Made by a program: the position numbers and the translations under genes
The notes under the pieces: model-generated
Database searches by the model: none
The model's input: the letters and a program-made list of their open reading frames with translations, nothing else
What the model was told of the DNA's origin: nothing
Part shown: positions 1-10,795 of the stretch, piece after piece
Position numbering within the stretch: position 1 is the first letter of the stretch
Layout: every line of letters begins with the position of its first letter
From: Diphasiastrum complanatum
Taxonomy: Eukaryota; Streptophyta; Lycopodiopsida; Lycopodiales; Lycopodiaceae
Length of the DNA stretch: 64,000 nucleotides
Assembly (NCBI GenBank): GCA_029204225.1
Contig: CM055092.1
Location: 82,407,543-82,471,542, forward strand
Reading direction: 5' to 3'

Positions 1-1
1 G

Positions 2-871
2 TGTCTTCACTTCATCTTAGGCATAGAAGTACTTAGAGGGTCTGATTTTATCTTTATAAGTCAAGTAAACTATGCTCAAAGTCTTTTGAAGAAGTTTAAG
101 ATGGAAGTATGCAAAAGTGTTGACACACCAATGGAGCAAGATGTAAAAGTGCCAAATGAAGATGATGAAAGATCCTTCATGGACATCACTTTGTTTAGGC
201 AACTTATAGGTTCCTTAATGTGGATCACTATAACTAGACCAGATCTTAGCTTTAGTGTATGTAGGTTGAGCCAATCCATGCAAAAGCCATTGAATATCCA
301 TTGGAAAAAGGCTAAGAGGATTCTAAGATACATCTCGGGTACATTGAATTTTGGGATTCTATATAGAGGAGATGTGATTAACCTTCATGCATTTAGTGAT
401 TCAGATTTTGAAGGGGACAAGAGGGATAGGAAATCAACAAGTGCCTATTCAACTTTCATAGGAGAAGGTGTGGTTTCATGGCTTTCAAAAAAGCAAGAAA
501 CTATATCTCTATCTTCAACCGAGGCCGAGTACAAAGCTTTGACAACCACTACAAAGGAGGTACTTCGGATCAAGAGATTATTGGTGGAACTAAAGATCAT
601 GGATTCAGAGGAGGCACCAATCATCTACAATGACAATATATCAGCCCAACGCCTTGCATCTAACCCAATGTTCCATGCAAGATCTAAGCACATTGAGATA
701 TGCCATCACTTTGTGAGAGAAATGGTGCAAGCCAAGGAGATTGCTTTGGAGCATGTTCCAAGCAATGAATGTGTAGCTGATCTACTTACTAAACCACTTC
801 AAAAGACACCTTTTATGAAGTTCAGATCATCACTTGGAGTGATTAGTAAAGCAATGATTGAACCAAGCTAG
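2..871 (+). CDS. Ty1-copia pol C-terminus (RT tail and RNase H), 5'-truncated by window edge
   Basis: The frame is open from the window edge to a TAG at 869-871. The first residues (LHFILGIEV) are the end of copia reverse transcriptase. They are followed by the GSLMWITITRPDL block, then RNase H with SDSDFEGD, the STSAYSTFIG block, SLSSTEAEYKAL and the terminal ARSKHIE..HHFVRE and ADLLTKPL motifs. RNase H removes the RNA template during reverse transcription in the virus-like particle. No internal stop is visible in about 290 codons, so this is the best preserved coding piece on the left side. Upstream gag, protease and integrase lie outside the window. It is followed directly by a polypurine tract and a probable 3' LTR. 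Confidence 0.92.
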   Translation, partial: CLHFILGIEVLRGSDFIFISQVNYAQSLLKKFKMEVCKSVDTPMEQDVKVPNEDDERSFMDITLFRQLIGSLMWITITRPDLSFSVCRLSQSMQKPLNIHWKKAKRILRYISGTLNFGILYRGDVINLHAFSDSDFEGDKRDRKSTSAYSTFIGEGVVSWLSKKQETISLSSTEAEYKALTTTTKEVLRIKRLLVELKIMDSEEAPIIYNDNISAQRLASNPMFHARSKHIEICHHFVREMVQAKEIALEHVPSNECVADLLTKPLQKTPFMKFRSSLGVISKAMIEPS

Positions 872-885
872 ATAGTGAGGAGGAG

Positions 886-1400
886 TGTTAAAAATTCACA
901 ATTCTAGCTTGACTAGTTTTGGTCATATGACCTGTAAATAGTTAGATGGTCATGATGTGGCTTGTCACACGTGCCAAATAGAATAGGATTCCATTCATAA
1001 GGATGTTCTCAAGTAGAACTAAGTGTCAGAACCTTTGGAATGAGTCCAAATTATGCTTAGATACAAGGGAGAAAAAATAGGAGCTATTTTTGGTAATTTT
1101 TGCATTGTTGAGGGATCTCCAAGATTCCAACCATAACTTGGTAGGGATGAAAGATCCACCAAAATTAGCATTAGGGATAGGTTTAGGGCTACTCATACCT
1201 ACCCAAAACCGTGATGGATCATGTATATACAGGTGATGATATCTCACCAAAATCAATAAAGCAATTTCATGTTTTTTCTCTCATAATGGTGCAATTGCTC
1301 TCTATGTTCATAATTGTTTGAGTACTTTTGACTTCTAATGATTATAGGATTGAATGTAGGTCTGGTTACAGTACTCAGACTGTGGGAGGCCGTACTTTCA
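886..1400 (+). mobile_element. Probable 3' LTR of the leftmost copia element (right edge uncertain)
   Basis: Fifteen bases after the pol stop, a purine-rich tract (871-885, GATAGTGAGGAGGAG) is followed at 886 by TGTTAAAAATTC, the expected position and first dinucleotide of a copia 3' LTR. A polyadenylation-like ATCAATAAAGC lies near 1248-1258. The 5' LTR is outside the window, so the right end cannot be set by comparison; about 1400 is an estimate. A 14-bp palindrome with a CACGTG core (TTCACACGTGTGAA) lies at this edge. Confidence 0.6.
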
Positions 1401-2660
1401 CACGTGTGAAGCCTTCTTCAAGGATTTGGGCCATTTAGTGAGGTTCAAGCATAGATTTTTGATGGATTTTGATGGTTCAACTTGTGCTAATCTTATGAAA
1501 TCATAATCTATTGTTTCCCTCATCATTTCAAGTGTTTTAGGATCCTTATTTGCTGTAATTTTTACATATTGTACTGATGACAAAGCTTTATCATCTTCGT
1601 GTGGATCTGTCACCAGAATATGCTCTGCTCAGGACAAGAAATTCAAAACAACCCAAATTGTCAACTTCTGATATGATCCGAAATAGAGAGGAAAAGCTAA
1701 AGCATGTAGATTTATGGTCATCATGAACATTGTATCCTATTGATCCATATTCATTGCAACATCCAGATTTTCATTCGGTGACTCAATTAATGATCTATGT
1801 GTCATGGCAAAAGTGGCCTTTTGGGTTACTGTGAGAATTTGAAACTTTATGGGAATGCACATTCATTGCAAAGAATACATTTTTTGGAAGAGAAATTAAG
1901 GAAAATATTATAGGAGTGCGAAGAAAAATGTACAGAGTTGAAAATTTGTTTGGAAGAAAATGAGATGTGCAAGGAGATTCAAACATTAATATCTTCTTTG
2001 CGTCATTTTATAACTAGTAATGAAGACTCGATAAAAATTGCATTTCAATCCATGCGTATCTCATATTTGTCTCTTGTTAAAAATATGGATTTGCTCAACT
2101 GAAAGGTAAAAAGCAACAACAAGAGGAAAAGACTGGTTATTAAAGATATATGTGATCCATCATCCAGAGGAGGTTATCAAAAAAGAAGAATATGTGTATT
2201 CAAGTAAGTTATAGCTTATTTGGTTTAATATTGTTTGAACTTTTTGATCCAATCATAATCACTAGTTTTGTTATTTATTAATTTTCTCTCACATTTTATT
2301 TGTTTATTATGTTGTTGTGAATAATATGAGTGTCCTAATCTCTACTAACTTTTATATGAACATTATATTTGCAATGCATATCAACATTAGTTGCTGAAGA
2401 CCATTTGGCCGATGAGATTTCCATTGGAAACTCACTAGGTTTTATTTGAACATCTAAATCTATGAAATCAATGCTAAACAATAACAAAATGAAAAAGATC
2501 AAGGCTTCCGTTACTCATAGCATTATGAATGAAGTTGGAAAAAAAAATTGGACACTACATTGGTTCAGGGGGCATGTGATTTTTCTAGCATCAGCAGAGA
2601 AGCATATGCAACAATGTTTAAGATGATAAATGAAGCATTTGCAAGGGATCATCGACAAAT
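1401..2660. other. No gene recognised
   Basis: AT-rich sequence of about 1.26 kb with short open frames only. A minus-strand frame of 71 codons (1398-1613) and scattered coding-like words on the plus strand have no family I recognise. It may hold the 5' LTR or leader of the next copia element, or an older fragment, but I see no terminal repeat pair. Confidence 0.4.
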
Positions 2661-2663
2661 TCA

Positions 2664-3540
2664 GCTGCTCAAACTCTTATATATGGAAGTTGAAACTTAG
2701 GATGATGCTTATTGATAGAGATCTTTGGGATGTTGTGGACGGTGTGACCCGAAACCGGATGAGGTTGATTACAAATTAGCTAAGACATGGAAGATCAAAG
2801 AATAGAAGGCCCTAGCATCAATCACACTGAATCTGGCCGATTCTCAGATATCTCACATCCTCAAAGAAAGCATTAGATTTGTTGCCAAATCTTTATGAGA
2901 CTCAAGATGTGACCACTCGGTTACACCTTAGAAAAAAGTTCTTTACTCTCAAAATGTCTGATTCAACAGCCATCACGGCCTACATCAACAACTTTAAATC
3001 TTTGCTAGATCAACCATCAACTACAGGATGTGCTATCCAGGATAGTGATGCAGTATCCAACTATAATGCATTAGCCACTACTTCTTATGAGAATGTAAAT
3101 GAACAAGCATTACTGTGGCATGGTCATTTTGAACATGTTAATACAAGATTCCTTTCTTACATGCATTGTAACAATTTAGTTGATGGATTGAATTTTGTCT
3201 ATGTACCCAAAATTGGCAAGATAAAAGTTGTTCGAGATGTCAAATTTAATGAGTCAAAATACATAGCAAAATTACCAGACTTAGAGGGAGGTCAAGATCG
3301 AGTACCTGATAGGCTTGAACACCAGCTCCCAGCAGAAAAGGTCGAATTAGAATCGAACTCAATACCTGCAGAATCGAACTCGAAACCACCTGTAAGAAGA
3401 TCTGACAGACAACAAAAACCATCAGAAAGATATGGTCAGGATGTTTTTAATACGACCATCAAATTTTGTGGTTTCTCTAACGAACCTCAAACTTTCAAGG
3501 AAGCTATTGATGGACTAGATAAAGATCGCTGGATTTAGGC
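2664..3540 (+). pseudogene. Copia gag fused to integrase C-terminus by internal deletion
   Basis: The start reads as copia gag (UBN2/gag-polypeptide type): a WKLKLRMML and DRDLWDVVDGV start, then LASITLNLADSQISHIL in a shifted frame, then ETQDVTTRLHLRKKFFTLKMSD and AYINNFKSLLDQ from 2879. After about codon 60 of that frame the protein jumps to LLWHGHFEHVNTRFLSYM, the GAG-pre-integrase zinc region. It then goes directly to VVRDVKFNE and the basic RRSDRQQKPSERY linker that precedes reverse transcriptase. The zinc-knuckle part of gag, the protease and the integrase catalytic core are missing. The frame ends at a TAG (3536-3538) inside the RT entry motif. Confidence 0.85.
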
Positions 3541-5025
3541 AATGGAGGACGAAATGTCATCCATGTATAAGAACAATGTATGGACACTTGCACCTATTCC
3601 TGATGGAAGAAACCAGTTAAATGCAAATGGATCTACAAGATGAAAACAGGTCTTGATGGAAAAAACATCAGATACAAAGCAGGGTTAGTTGATAAAGGAT
3701 TTTCACAGAAGTATGGGATCAACTACACTAATACTTTCTCACCGGTAGTCAAACATACATCAATTTCATGTATGCAGTGGCTCATGATCTGAAAAATCCA
3801 TATTGTGGATGAGAAGATTGCTTTCTTGCACACAAAATTGGAAGAAGACTTATTCATGGACCAACCACTTGGTTTTGTAAGCCAAGAATATCCAGAATAC
3901 AGATGTCACATGAATAAAAGCATTTATGGTCTAAAACAAGTAGCAAGATAATGGTATAAAAAGAAGGACAAAGCACTACGTTCCTTAGGCTTTGAACCTC
4001 TATTTGTTGAGTCAAATGTCTATATCAAGCATGTCCAAAATGAAATAATCATTCTAGTTGTCTATGTTAATGACACACTTATCTTCTCAAGAAGAGATAA
4101 GTTAATTTCAGACGTCAAAAGAGACATTTCTGAAATATGATGACCTAGGATAAGCTAAAATTTATCTAGGCTTGCAGATCATGAGAGACTTTGAAGGTGG
4201 TAAGTTGTATCTTCACCAACAAAAGTACACTCAAAAGATCATTGAGAACTTCAACAAGCTCGAATGCAAAAGTGTGCATAGTCCCATGATACTTGGAAAA
4301 ATACTGAACAAGGCAAATTGTTCGCAGACTCTCAAGGAAGAGGAACGAATGGCCAAAACACCCTATCGTAGGCTGATTGGATCATTGTTATATCTAGCAA
4401 ACAACACCAGACCTGATATAGCATTTGTAGTATACAGGTTGAGCCAATATAATCAAAACCCAAGATCGTTGCATTGGAAGTTAGCGAAGAGAGTACTACA
4501 GTATCTCCAGGAAATGAAAGACTATGGACTGTGTTATTCGAAGGAAGCTGGATTTCACATCGAATCTTACCGTGACGCAAGCTAGGCATCCATGAAGGAT
4601 GATAGTAAGAGTATTTTAGGAGGTTGTACTCTAGTATCTGGCGCAACCATACTCTAGATAAGCAAGAAACAAACATTAGTAGCTCAATCTTCATGTGAAG
4701 CGGAATATGTAGCAACAACTAAGATAGCAAAAGAGCTGATGTGGATCAAATAGATGTTGGAAGGATTTGATGAATCTATTTTTGAACCTTATGTCTTGTT
4801 AATGGATAACACTTCAGAAATCTATCTTACAAAAGATCCTGTATTTCACTTGAAAACGAAGCACATAGCTATCAAGTATCATGTGATTCGGGACTTATCA
4901 AGAAGAAGGTACTGAAGACATTTTTCATACCCACAAAAGATATGACAACTGATATCTTTACAAAGCCACTTATTAAAGCTTTATTCGAGAAGCAGCGATG
5001 AAGATTGAGGTTAATTCAACTGCCC
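3541..5025 (+). pseudogene. Copia reverse transcriptase and RNase H, several stops and frameshifts
   Basis: Continues the element at 2664. Recognisable in order: KCKWIYKMKTGLDG, the INYTNTFSPVVK block, SIYGLKQ, the active-site region at 4063-4074, LGLQIMRDFEGGKLYLHQQKY, RPDIAFVVYRLSQY, the RNase H blocks around 4600-4740 (SSCEAEYVA) and HIAIKYHVIRD, and FTKPL near 4960. The RT catalytic YVDD reads YVND here, so one metal-binding aspartate is lost. Stops occur for example at 3948 and 4583. It is a dead copy but keeps the full domain order up to a 3' LTR. Confidence 0.88.
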
Positions 5026-5030
5026 ACTAG

Positions 5031-5041
5031 TGAGAGAGAGC
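5031..5041 (+). promoter_or_regulatory. Polypurine tract
   Basis: A purine run (GAGAGAGAG) ends just before the TG that opens the LTR at 5042. In LTR retrotransposons this tract primes plus-strand DNA synthesis. Position and composition are as expected. Confidence 0.75.
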
Positions 5042-5958
5042 TGTAGAACACCTGATAAGACAGATCTTGATTCTACTAACAAAGTGCGCAGTTTACTTAA
5101 CAAAGGATGAGAAAGAAACAAATGAGAAAGAAACAAATGAGAACTCGAAACATTTCTATTCGTGATCAACCTCGAAGGATTCACGAAATTTATCTTGTAG
5201 CCAACTCGAAATATTCGCGAAATAGTTTCTTGTAGAAGCTGGTGGTTTCTTGTTGAAGCTCAAAAGATTTGTGAACAGAATCTTGTTGCAAAATATTTTG
5301 TTTCTTGTTCAAACCTCAGATGTCGCGAAATTGTCATGAACAATTCGTGAAATATTCTGGATTTTTTCTTCAAGCTCAAAGTTGTCATCTGTCACGAACA
5401 ATTCGCGAAAGATGAAATGCCGCAAAGAGACAAGTGTCGCGAATAATTCGCGAAACACAAAGTTGTGACAAAGAGATGGACTGTCGCGAATAATTAGTGA
5501 ATAGAAATTATTCGACCTTGGAAACAAAGTGTCTATTTGAATATCAATCGTCGTAAACGGTTAGATTTACTATTATAGAGTTAAAAGGCCAAAAGACCTG
5601 TAAGTAAAAGGCCAAAAGACATGTCCTATAGCAATATAAATACATGTGCACTACTCGTTGTAAAACAACTCTCAGAAACTCAAACTGAAGAGACTCTAAG
5701 ACTCATTCAATCAGAGACACAACAACGAGATAAGACAACAAGAGTTATTTTTTATCAATAGTTTCTGTTTGTCTAAAATTGTCTTAAGTTGTCTCTTTAT
5801 TCCGCATATTATTTCCGCACGCATATTCAATCAAGGCAAATATTGTTCTATTAGTACATAGATCAGATACAGACCCGATTGAAGACACTGATATTAGTTT
5901 GATTTATTCAAACTTTTATCGTGTTCTCTGTGGAAGAATAATTACTATTTTTCCTACA
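5042..5958 (+). mobile_element. 3' LTR of copia element 2664-5958
   Basis: Begins TGTAG and ends CTACA, a perfect 5-bp terminal inverted repeat of TG...CA type, 917 bp long, directly after the polypurine tract. A TATA box (TATAAATAC) sits at 5635-5643. A 15-bp direct repeat (AAAAGGCCAAAAGAC) is present twice just upstream at about 5584-5620. The left half holds many TCGCGAA or TTCGCGAA motifs and decayed versions of them (see findings). No second LTR copy is present, so the boundaries rest on termini and context. Confidence 0.82.
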
Positions 5959-6014
5959 ATCCCCAGATAGATCTTCTCAACTTTTGTATATTTGAGTTCT
6001 GTTGCATTTAGTTT

Positions 6015-7236
6015 TTAGCCAATAAAGGTGATTGGATGATACACTTTATCCCATATTTGAACTAGACAATAGTTAATACATGTGTCTGTAGTACTAGTGA
6101 ACACGTAAAATTCACGATCATACATCGGTGATTTCAATATCGGGGCTTTTGCTAAAGCTTCTTTTAGGTTCCAAAAGGATTGTTCACATTCCTCATTCCA
6201 ATTCCACTCAGATTCCTCTTTTAGTAATCCAGTCATAGGGTAGGTTATTGAGGCATAGGCCATCACGTAGTTTCTATAATAGCATGTCCCTCCTAAGAAA
6301 GATTGTAATTGGGTAATAGTGGAGGGTGACATAATGGCTAAAAGCATCGCAATTTTTTCTGGATCGGTGGCTATACCATAAAGAGTGACAACATGTCCTA
6401 ATAGCACACCATAGGGTACTCCGAATATACACTTGTTTGGCATTCAGAGCTATACAAGTAGTAGCACACTTTTGAAAACAATTTTCAAGTATTGCCAAGT
6501 GTTATTTAACAGAAGATGTTCCACATAAATCATCCATAAAGATTTTCAAGTTTCTGTCTAGGATATCTTGAAAATTTTTATCCATAAACCTTTGATATGT
6601 GGCTGGAGCGTTTGATAAACCGAAAGGCATAACGTGATAGGCGAAAACTCCAAAGGTGGTGGTGAAAGTGGTCTTAAGCTTATCTTCTTTGGCAATGGCT
6701 ATTTGGTTATATCCAGCAAAACAGTCCATGAAAGAGTAGATTTCTCTCCCTGCCAATTCTTCTAGCACTTGGTCTATAAAAGACATCGGATAATAATCTT
6801 TTCTCATATGTTTGTTTAGTTGCTTATAGTCGACACATACTCAAATTTGTGTAGAATTCTTTTTTGGTCGTGGGACTATCAATGAACACCATTCAGTATT
6901 GTCCATAGGAAAGATCAATCCAGCTCCTTTCAATCGTTCAAATTCCTTCAATACTCCTTCTTTCATGTGAAATGGAAACCTCGGTTGTTTCTGCCTAATG
7001 GGTTTAGCATCAAGTTTTAGGGGTATAGTATGCTTTACTAAATCTGGAGGTATTCCTTTCAGATCTGAATAATTCCAAGCAAATATGTGCTGATATTTCT
7101 TGCACAAGTCCTCATAGGTTATCTTGTCTTCTGGGCTTAGGTGAGCACCTACTTTGATCTTCTTAGATTCATCCTCTATTCCAAGGTTTATAAGGCAGAT
7201 ATCAGGTTCTCTAACCTTGGGAGGTGGTTCATCTAT
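6015..7236 (-). pseudogene. Ty3-gypsy pol fragment: reverse transcriptase and start of RNase H
   Basis: Minus strand. From 7236 downward: a linker with PEDKITYEDLCKKYQHIFAW, the HTIPLKLDAKPIRQKQ block, MKEGVLKEFERLKGAG, then RT with FIDQVLEELAGREIYSFMD, AGYNQIAIAKEDK..TTF, HVMPFGLSNAPATYQRFM and the catalytic FMDD at 6529-6540. One in-frame TGA (6841-6843) replaces the Arg of the usual RVCVDY motif, consistent with CGA to TGA. A frameshift near 6500 moves to the frame holding GIATDPEKIAML, LQSFLGGTCYYRNYV and W..ECEQSFWNLKEAL, then RNase H up to about 6015. Integrase is absent. The frame begins right after a primer-binding site, so gag and protease were deleted. Confidence 0.88.
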
Positions 7237-7254
7237 TCCCCGACAATGGTGCCA
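7237..7254 (-). promoter_or_regulatory. Gypsy primer-binding site
   Basis: On the minus strand this reads TGGCACCATTGTCGGGGA, close to the common plant gypsy primer site TGGCGCCGTTGCCGGGGA, and it lies two bases inside a TG...CA LTR edge (7257). It marks the 5' LTR/internal boundary of the minus-strand element whose pol follows. Confidence 0.8.
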
Positions 7255-7256
7255 AA

Positions 7257-7957
7257 TGTTCCCAGACTCCAATTCAAATTTGTGAACATGGTTTTCTCTT
7301 TTTACTCTTCTTCTTTGTTACGTCTTAGGAGGTTACCGCTCTGGAAATCGGGTGTTTTTGCCCATTTCTAGAAGCTAGTTCTTTACGGTTAAGTCCTCTT
7401 GTTTAGAATGGTTTCCAGGAAAAAATGTTTCTCAGTTTGCAACGTGTATTCCCAAGCTGTCAGTTGGATGAAACAGTGACGTTCACTCAGTTACATGCAT
7501 TTTCAAGCCATGTAACCAATCCTAGCTCAAGCACAGATTAACGTTCTGGGACAGAGAGCAAGTCTACACGTCTATCTACCAAACTATCCTAAGAAATCAG
7601 GAATAATACAATAACAGAATTAAGCTACATAACAAGAAACAAGAATCAAGAAAGCTAACTTTCTAACAGCATTCTAGCAACCCAAGAATCAAGAAACACC
7701 CATTTCTTGATGCTTGGAGTACCCAAGAACAATCAAGGAAATGATTGTTAGTGAATATGCAAGATCAGATCCACAATCTCAGCCTATATAGTTTACTTGC
7801 AAGCTGAAACTTGATATGATTCTACAGTCTATAGTAGTACTAGCATAACGATGTTATAAGGACTTCTTTTTGTAACTAGATTTGCCTCCCACATATCGCT
7901 CCTAAGGTTCAAACTGTTTACGGCTTGTGATATTTTAGATGCTTGGGCAATAGCTAT
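7257..7957 (-). mobile_element. Probable gypsy 5' LTR (outer edge approximate)
   Basis: The inner edge at 7257 is fixed by the adjoining primer-binding site: the minus strand ends GGGAACA. A TATA-like CTATATAG lies near 7785-7792 on the same strand. The block has no coding potential and separates pol (below) from gag (above). The outer edge cannot be set because no second LTR copy is in the window. Just beyond it a gag frame begins, so this LTR probably inserted into, or recombined with, another gypsy copy. Confidence 0.55.
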
Positions 7958-8570
7958 CTACGCATTTTCCGCTACTATTGCTTTTGCTACTGCTTCACCT
8001 ATCGACTGGGGATTGCTCTGCCTTACTATCAACTTTAGGTCATTCTTCAATCCTCGCAAGAAGAAAATCAGTAGTAATTGCGGTGGTAGTGCTACAGTGG
8101 CTCCTACTTGCCTCGAAAGTTCAGAGAATCTTCTCAAATATTGTCTAACTCCCTCTCCCTCTCCTTGTTGAAGGGATGTCAAAGTGAACAACAAACCATT
8201 GGTAGTTCTATCTGGGGCAAATTTAGTCAAAAATAATCTATGAAAAGTCTCTATGTCTTCGATGGATTCTCTGGATAGACTGTAGTACCTCCTCGCAGTT
8301 CCCATCAAGGTAATCGTAAAGTACATCATTATATAGTGTGGATTTGTTATGCGGTTTATCAGACAAGTGGTCCAAAATGCATTGATGTGATCTTTAGCAC
8401 TCTCATAAGGGGCTCCATGAAACTCAGAGTTGTGCTTCTCAACTATGGTAAAGGTTCTATATCAACAGGATTTACTATAGGCCCAGTAACTCGAGCAGCC
8501 ATAGCTTTCAATTGTGAATTCTCGACAATGATAGCAATATCAGGTATCTGAAATATATCTTTTTCTGGAG
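7958..8570 (-). pseudogene. Ty3-gypsy gag fragment (Retrotrans_gag)
   Basis: Minus strand. From about 8570 down, in shifting frames: LPWLRSTTLSFMEP-like residues, HINAFWTTCLINRITN, then an open frame of 123 codons with MGTARRYYSLSRESIEDIETFHRLF, FAPDRTTNGLLF, LTSLQQGEGEGVRQYLRRFSEL and FLRGLKNDLKLIVRQ. This is the capsid region of plant gypsy gag. It is in the same orientation as the pol fragment at 6015-7236, but an LTR and primer site lie between them, which is not the normal order inside one element. Confidence 0.85.
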
Positions 8571-9076
8571 TGATCTCACAGTACTCAATTGATTTTGTTG
8601 GACTAGATAGTGTTTTGTTTCTGATGGACTTTCACTGCTAGTACTCTTTTGGGATCGAGACAGTGTCTTGAATATGCTTCTCGTGGTAATCGAAGTTCTG
8701 CTTCTGAGGGAATATTTTGGTGAGAGAGTCACCTTGTCAACTCGTCATCGCAATGGAGGACCTATGTTGGTAGTTTTGGAAGAGTCCAGTGGTCATTCAT
8801 CATGAAGGATTCTATTCAAGCCATACAATACTAAGACCTCATGGATATCAGTAGTAAGTATTTTGCACAATGAAAAAATCATAAGGATCGATTACAGTTG
8901 AAGCATTGGTAATCCACACAACCAAGCTCAGAATAAAGCCATACTTATCTCTAGTTCAGATCAGAAGGTTGCATCCAACAACTTTCACGTCAGGTTCACC
9001 AATGTTAGGGATTGGTCCTGCCAGAAAGCCCCAATGAGGGAAAGGGCCCACACTGCCCTTACACGAATGACTAGGG
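8571..9076. other. No gene recognised; possible gag upstream region
   Basis: The minus strand keeps faint coding character (serine-rich short frames at 8508-8732) that may be the N-terminal part of the gag below or its leader. Nothing diagnostic is visible. Confidence 0.35.
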
Positions 9077-9520
9077 TCAATTACCACTTCCATAGGAACT
9101 AGTGTTGACGGAGGCCTCCAGAAGTGCGATGGACTGGCTATGCTTGTTGTTGAATTCTTCTTCTGGAATTGGTGAGATGTTGGCCACAAAAATGGTCTTA
9201 AAGTCAACTATGGAGATGTTGTAGCCTCCATAAAGATGCAGTAGAAAATCATTGGAAAAGATGGCAGTGGATGTGCATTGTAGGTTACCACAGAGGTGCA
9301 TTTCAAACCTATTACAAAAGGTGATTGGTTGCCAATAGGGATGTGTTGAGGTCGCCCACAGGAAACGTGAATACTTGTCACAGAATTGGGTCGATTTTTG
9401 ACAGTTGAATTGCGGATGGATTTTCCATAGACTTCGAAGTGGTCTTTTACCGAAGTGTAAGTGCTCTTTGGTCACACGTCCATAAAAGCACCTATCAGAA
9501 CTGCGATCAACTACAACCAT
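9077..9520 (-). CDS. Uncharacterised 147-codon open frame
   Basis: One continuous minus-strand frame with no family I recognise. Its C-terminal DNA (about 9108-9137) is a near copy of a segment at 9531-9561 just upstream of its start, so part of the region was duplicated with a period of about 423 bp. The composition (mixed hydrophobic, cysteine and histidine) gives no clear domain. It may be chance or a remnant of the neighbouring gypsy element. Confidence 0.2.
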   Translation of the reverse strand: MVVVDRSSDRCFYGRVTKEHLHFGKRPLRSLWKIHPQFNCQKSTQFCDKYSRFLWATSTHPYWQPITFCNRFEMHLCGNLQCTSTAIFSNDFLLHLYGGYNISIVDFKTIFVANISPIPEEEFNNKHSQSIALLEASVNTSSYGSGN

Positions 9521-10144
9521 TCTAGTTAGCGATGGAGGTCTCCAGAAGTGCGATGGATTGGAAGGGCCACAAATAACTTTTTAGCAATGCAGATGGTTGT
9601 TTATTGCTTCCAGCGAGCAGTAGCCAGGTTGACAAAAGATCAATGATCAGGGACCTCAAATTAACTCAACAATAGCTCAGAATTGCATGTCAGAACAAGG
9701 CCTCCATTATGGCATTTGGCATTTAAACATGCTTTAGATGTAGAGCTGCAAGGTCAGCGACAACTTTGATTCTTATAATCCTTATATCTCTTGAAATGTA
9801 ATATCACGCTTCACCCAACTGAAGAAAGCTTTCAAGCTGACAAACAAAGCTGAACTTGATTGCCCACACACACCTCAATTAGATCCCTCACTCTCATCAT
9901 TTCTTCAAGAATGGAACGACATAAAGTATGATACTTGTGTTGCTTGGAGTTCTCAGCTCTTGAAGACTCTCTCTCAATGTTAAATTGAGTGCAACCATGC
10001 ATAAAAAAAATCTCTGATGCCAGAAAGACTTCCTCTTCTCAAGAACTATACATATACCCAATACACACATGACATGGGAGCATGTCAATCATCAATCCTT
10101 CTACCCACGAATATCCAATTTCCACTACTACTCCTCATAGCACT
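9521..10144. other. No gene recognised
   Basis: Contains the second copy of the 31-bp duplicated segment (9531-9561), otherwise unstructured AT-rich DNA. It ends where similarity to a copia LTR begins. Confidence 0.4.
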
Positions 10145-10429
10145 ATGGATCTTGGGTTAGAAAGACAACAATTCACCAATCTTGCCAATGTAAAAAAATC
10201 AACATCTACACAAAGAATGAGATATAAACTCAAACAGATCTTGATCAAACATGAACCAAAATATAAAATAATGTTTTTATTCATAAAATAGCAGTAAGTT
10301 ACTATATTTTATACATGTGGATATGAAAATAGCATTTATGAACATTCTACACATAGAAGTGCAAGATATCATAAATAAAGTGCATTAATGGATAGTAGAA
10401 CCCAACATAACCATGTATAAGTATGAATG

Positions 10430-10492
<63 letters not shown>

Positions 10493-10795
10493 TCCTCTTC
10501 CCATGAGTTACAACCTTTTCTAACAGGTCCAAACCTAAGTTCAAACTTTGGTTTCCCTCCATAATAAAAAACCCTACTAGTTTGGTGACTAGATTCAATG
10601 TATCTACTACTCAAATTGAATTCCTCCAATACTTGTGTTCTATAGTTTTCCACACTTTCCAAAAGTGTTTATTCAAATGCCTTTAGACTAATATTACTTT
10701 GAAAATTCAAATTGTAAGTCTAATATGAAAATTGGTCTCAATTGCCAAATATACAAATATGACCAAAATAACAAAACTAGTTGAAATCTTTCACA
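10145..10795 (-). mobile_element. 3' LTR of a minus-strand copia derivative (family E)
   Basis: Read on the minus strand it begins TGTGAAAGATTTCAACTAG immediately after the RNase H stop region. The part from 10145 to about 10627 is repeated at 12302-12745 in the same orientation, and the right part resembles the LTR at 34226-34806. A GA tract of about 54 bp (10435-10488) occupies the place where the sister LTR has only about 13 bp of GA. Confidence 0.8.
10435..10488. repeat. (AG)n microsatellite inside LTR
   Basis: Uninterrupted AG dinucleotides. The sister LTR has a short AG run at the matching position (about 12590-12602), so this is expansion within an LTR-borne seed. Confidence 0.97.

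Noticed and set aside
886-1400. A full LTR with defined right edge
   Set aside because: Only the left edge is supported by the polypurine tract. No partner LTR in the window, so the end is given as approximate.
6274-6498. Separate small gene on the minus strand
   Set aside because: It is the gypsy RT region read in another frame after a frameshift (AILENCFQKC is the end of the RT palm).
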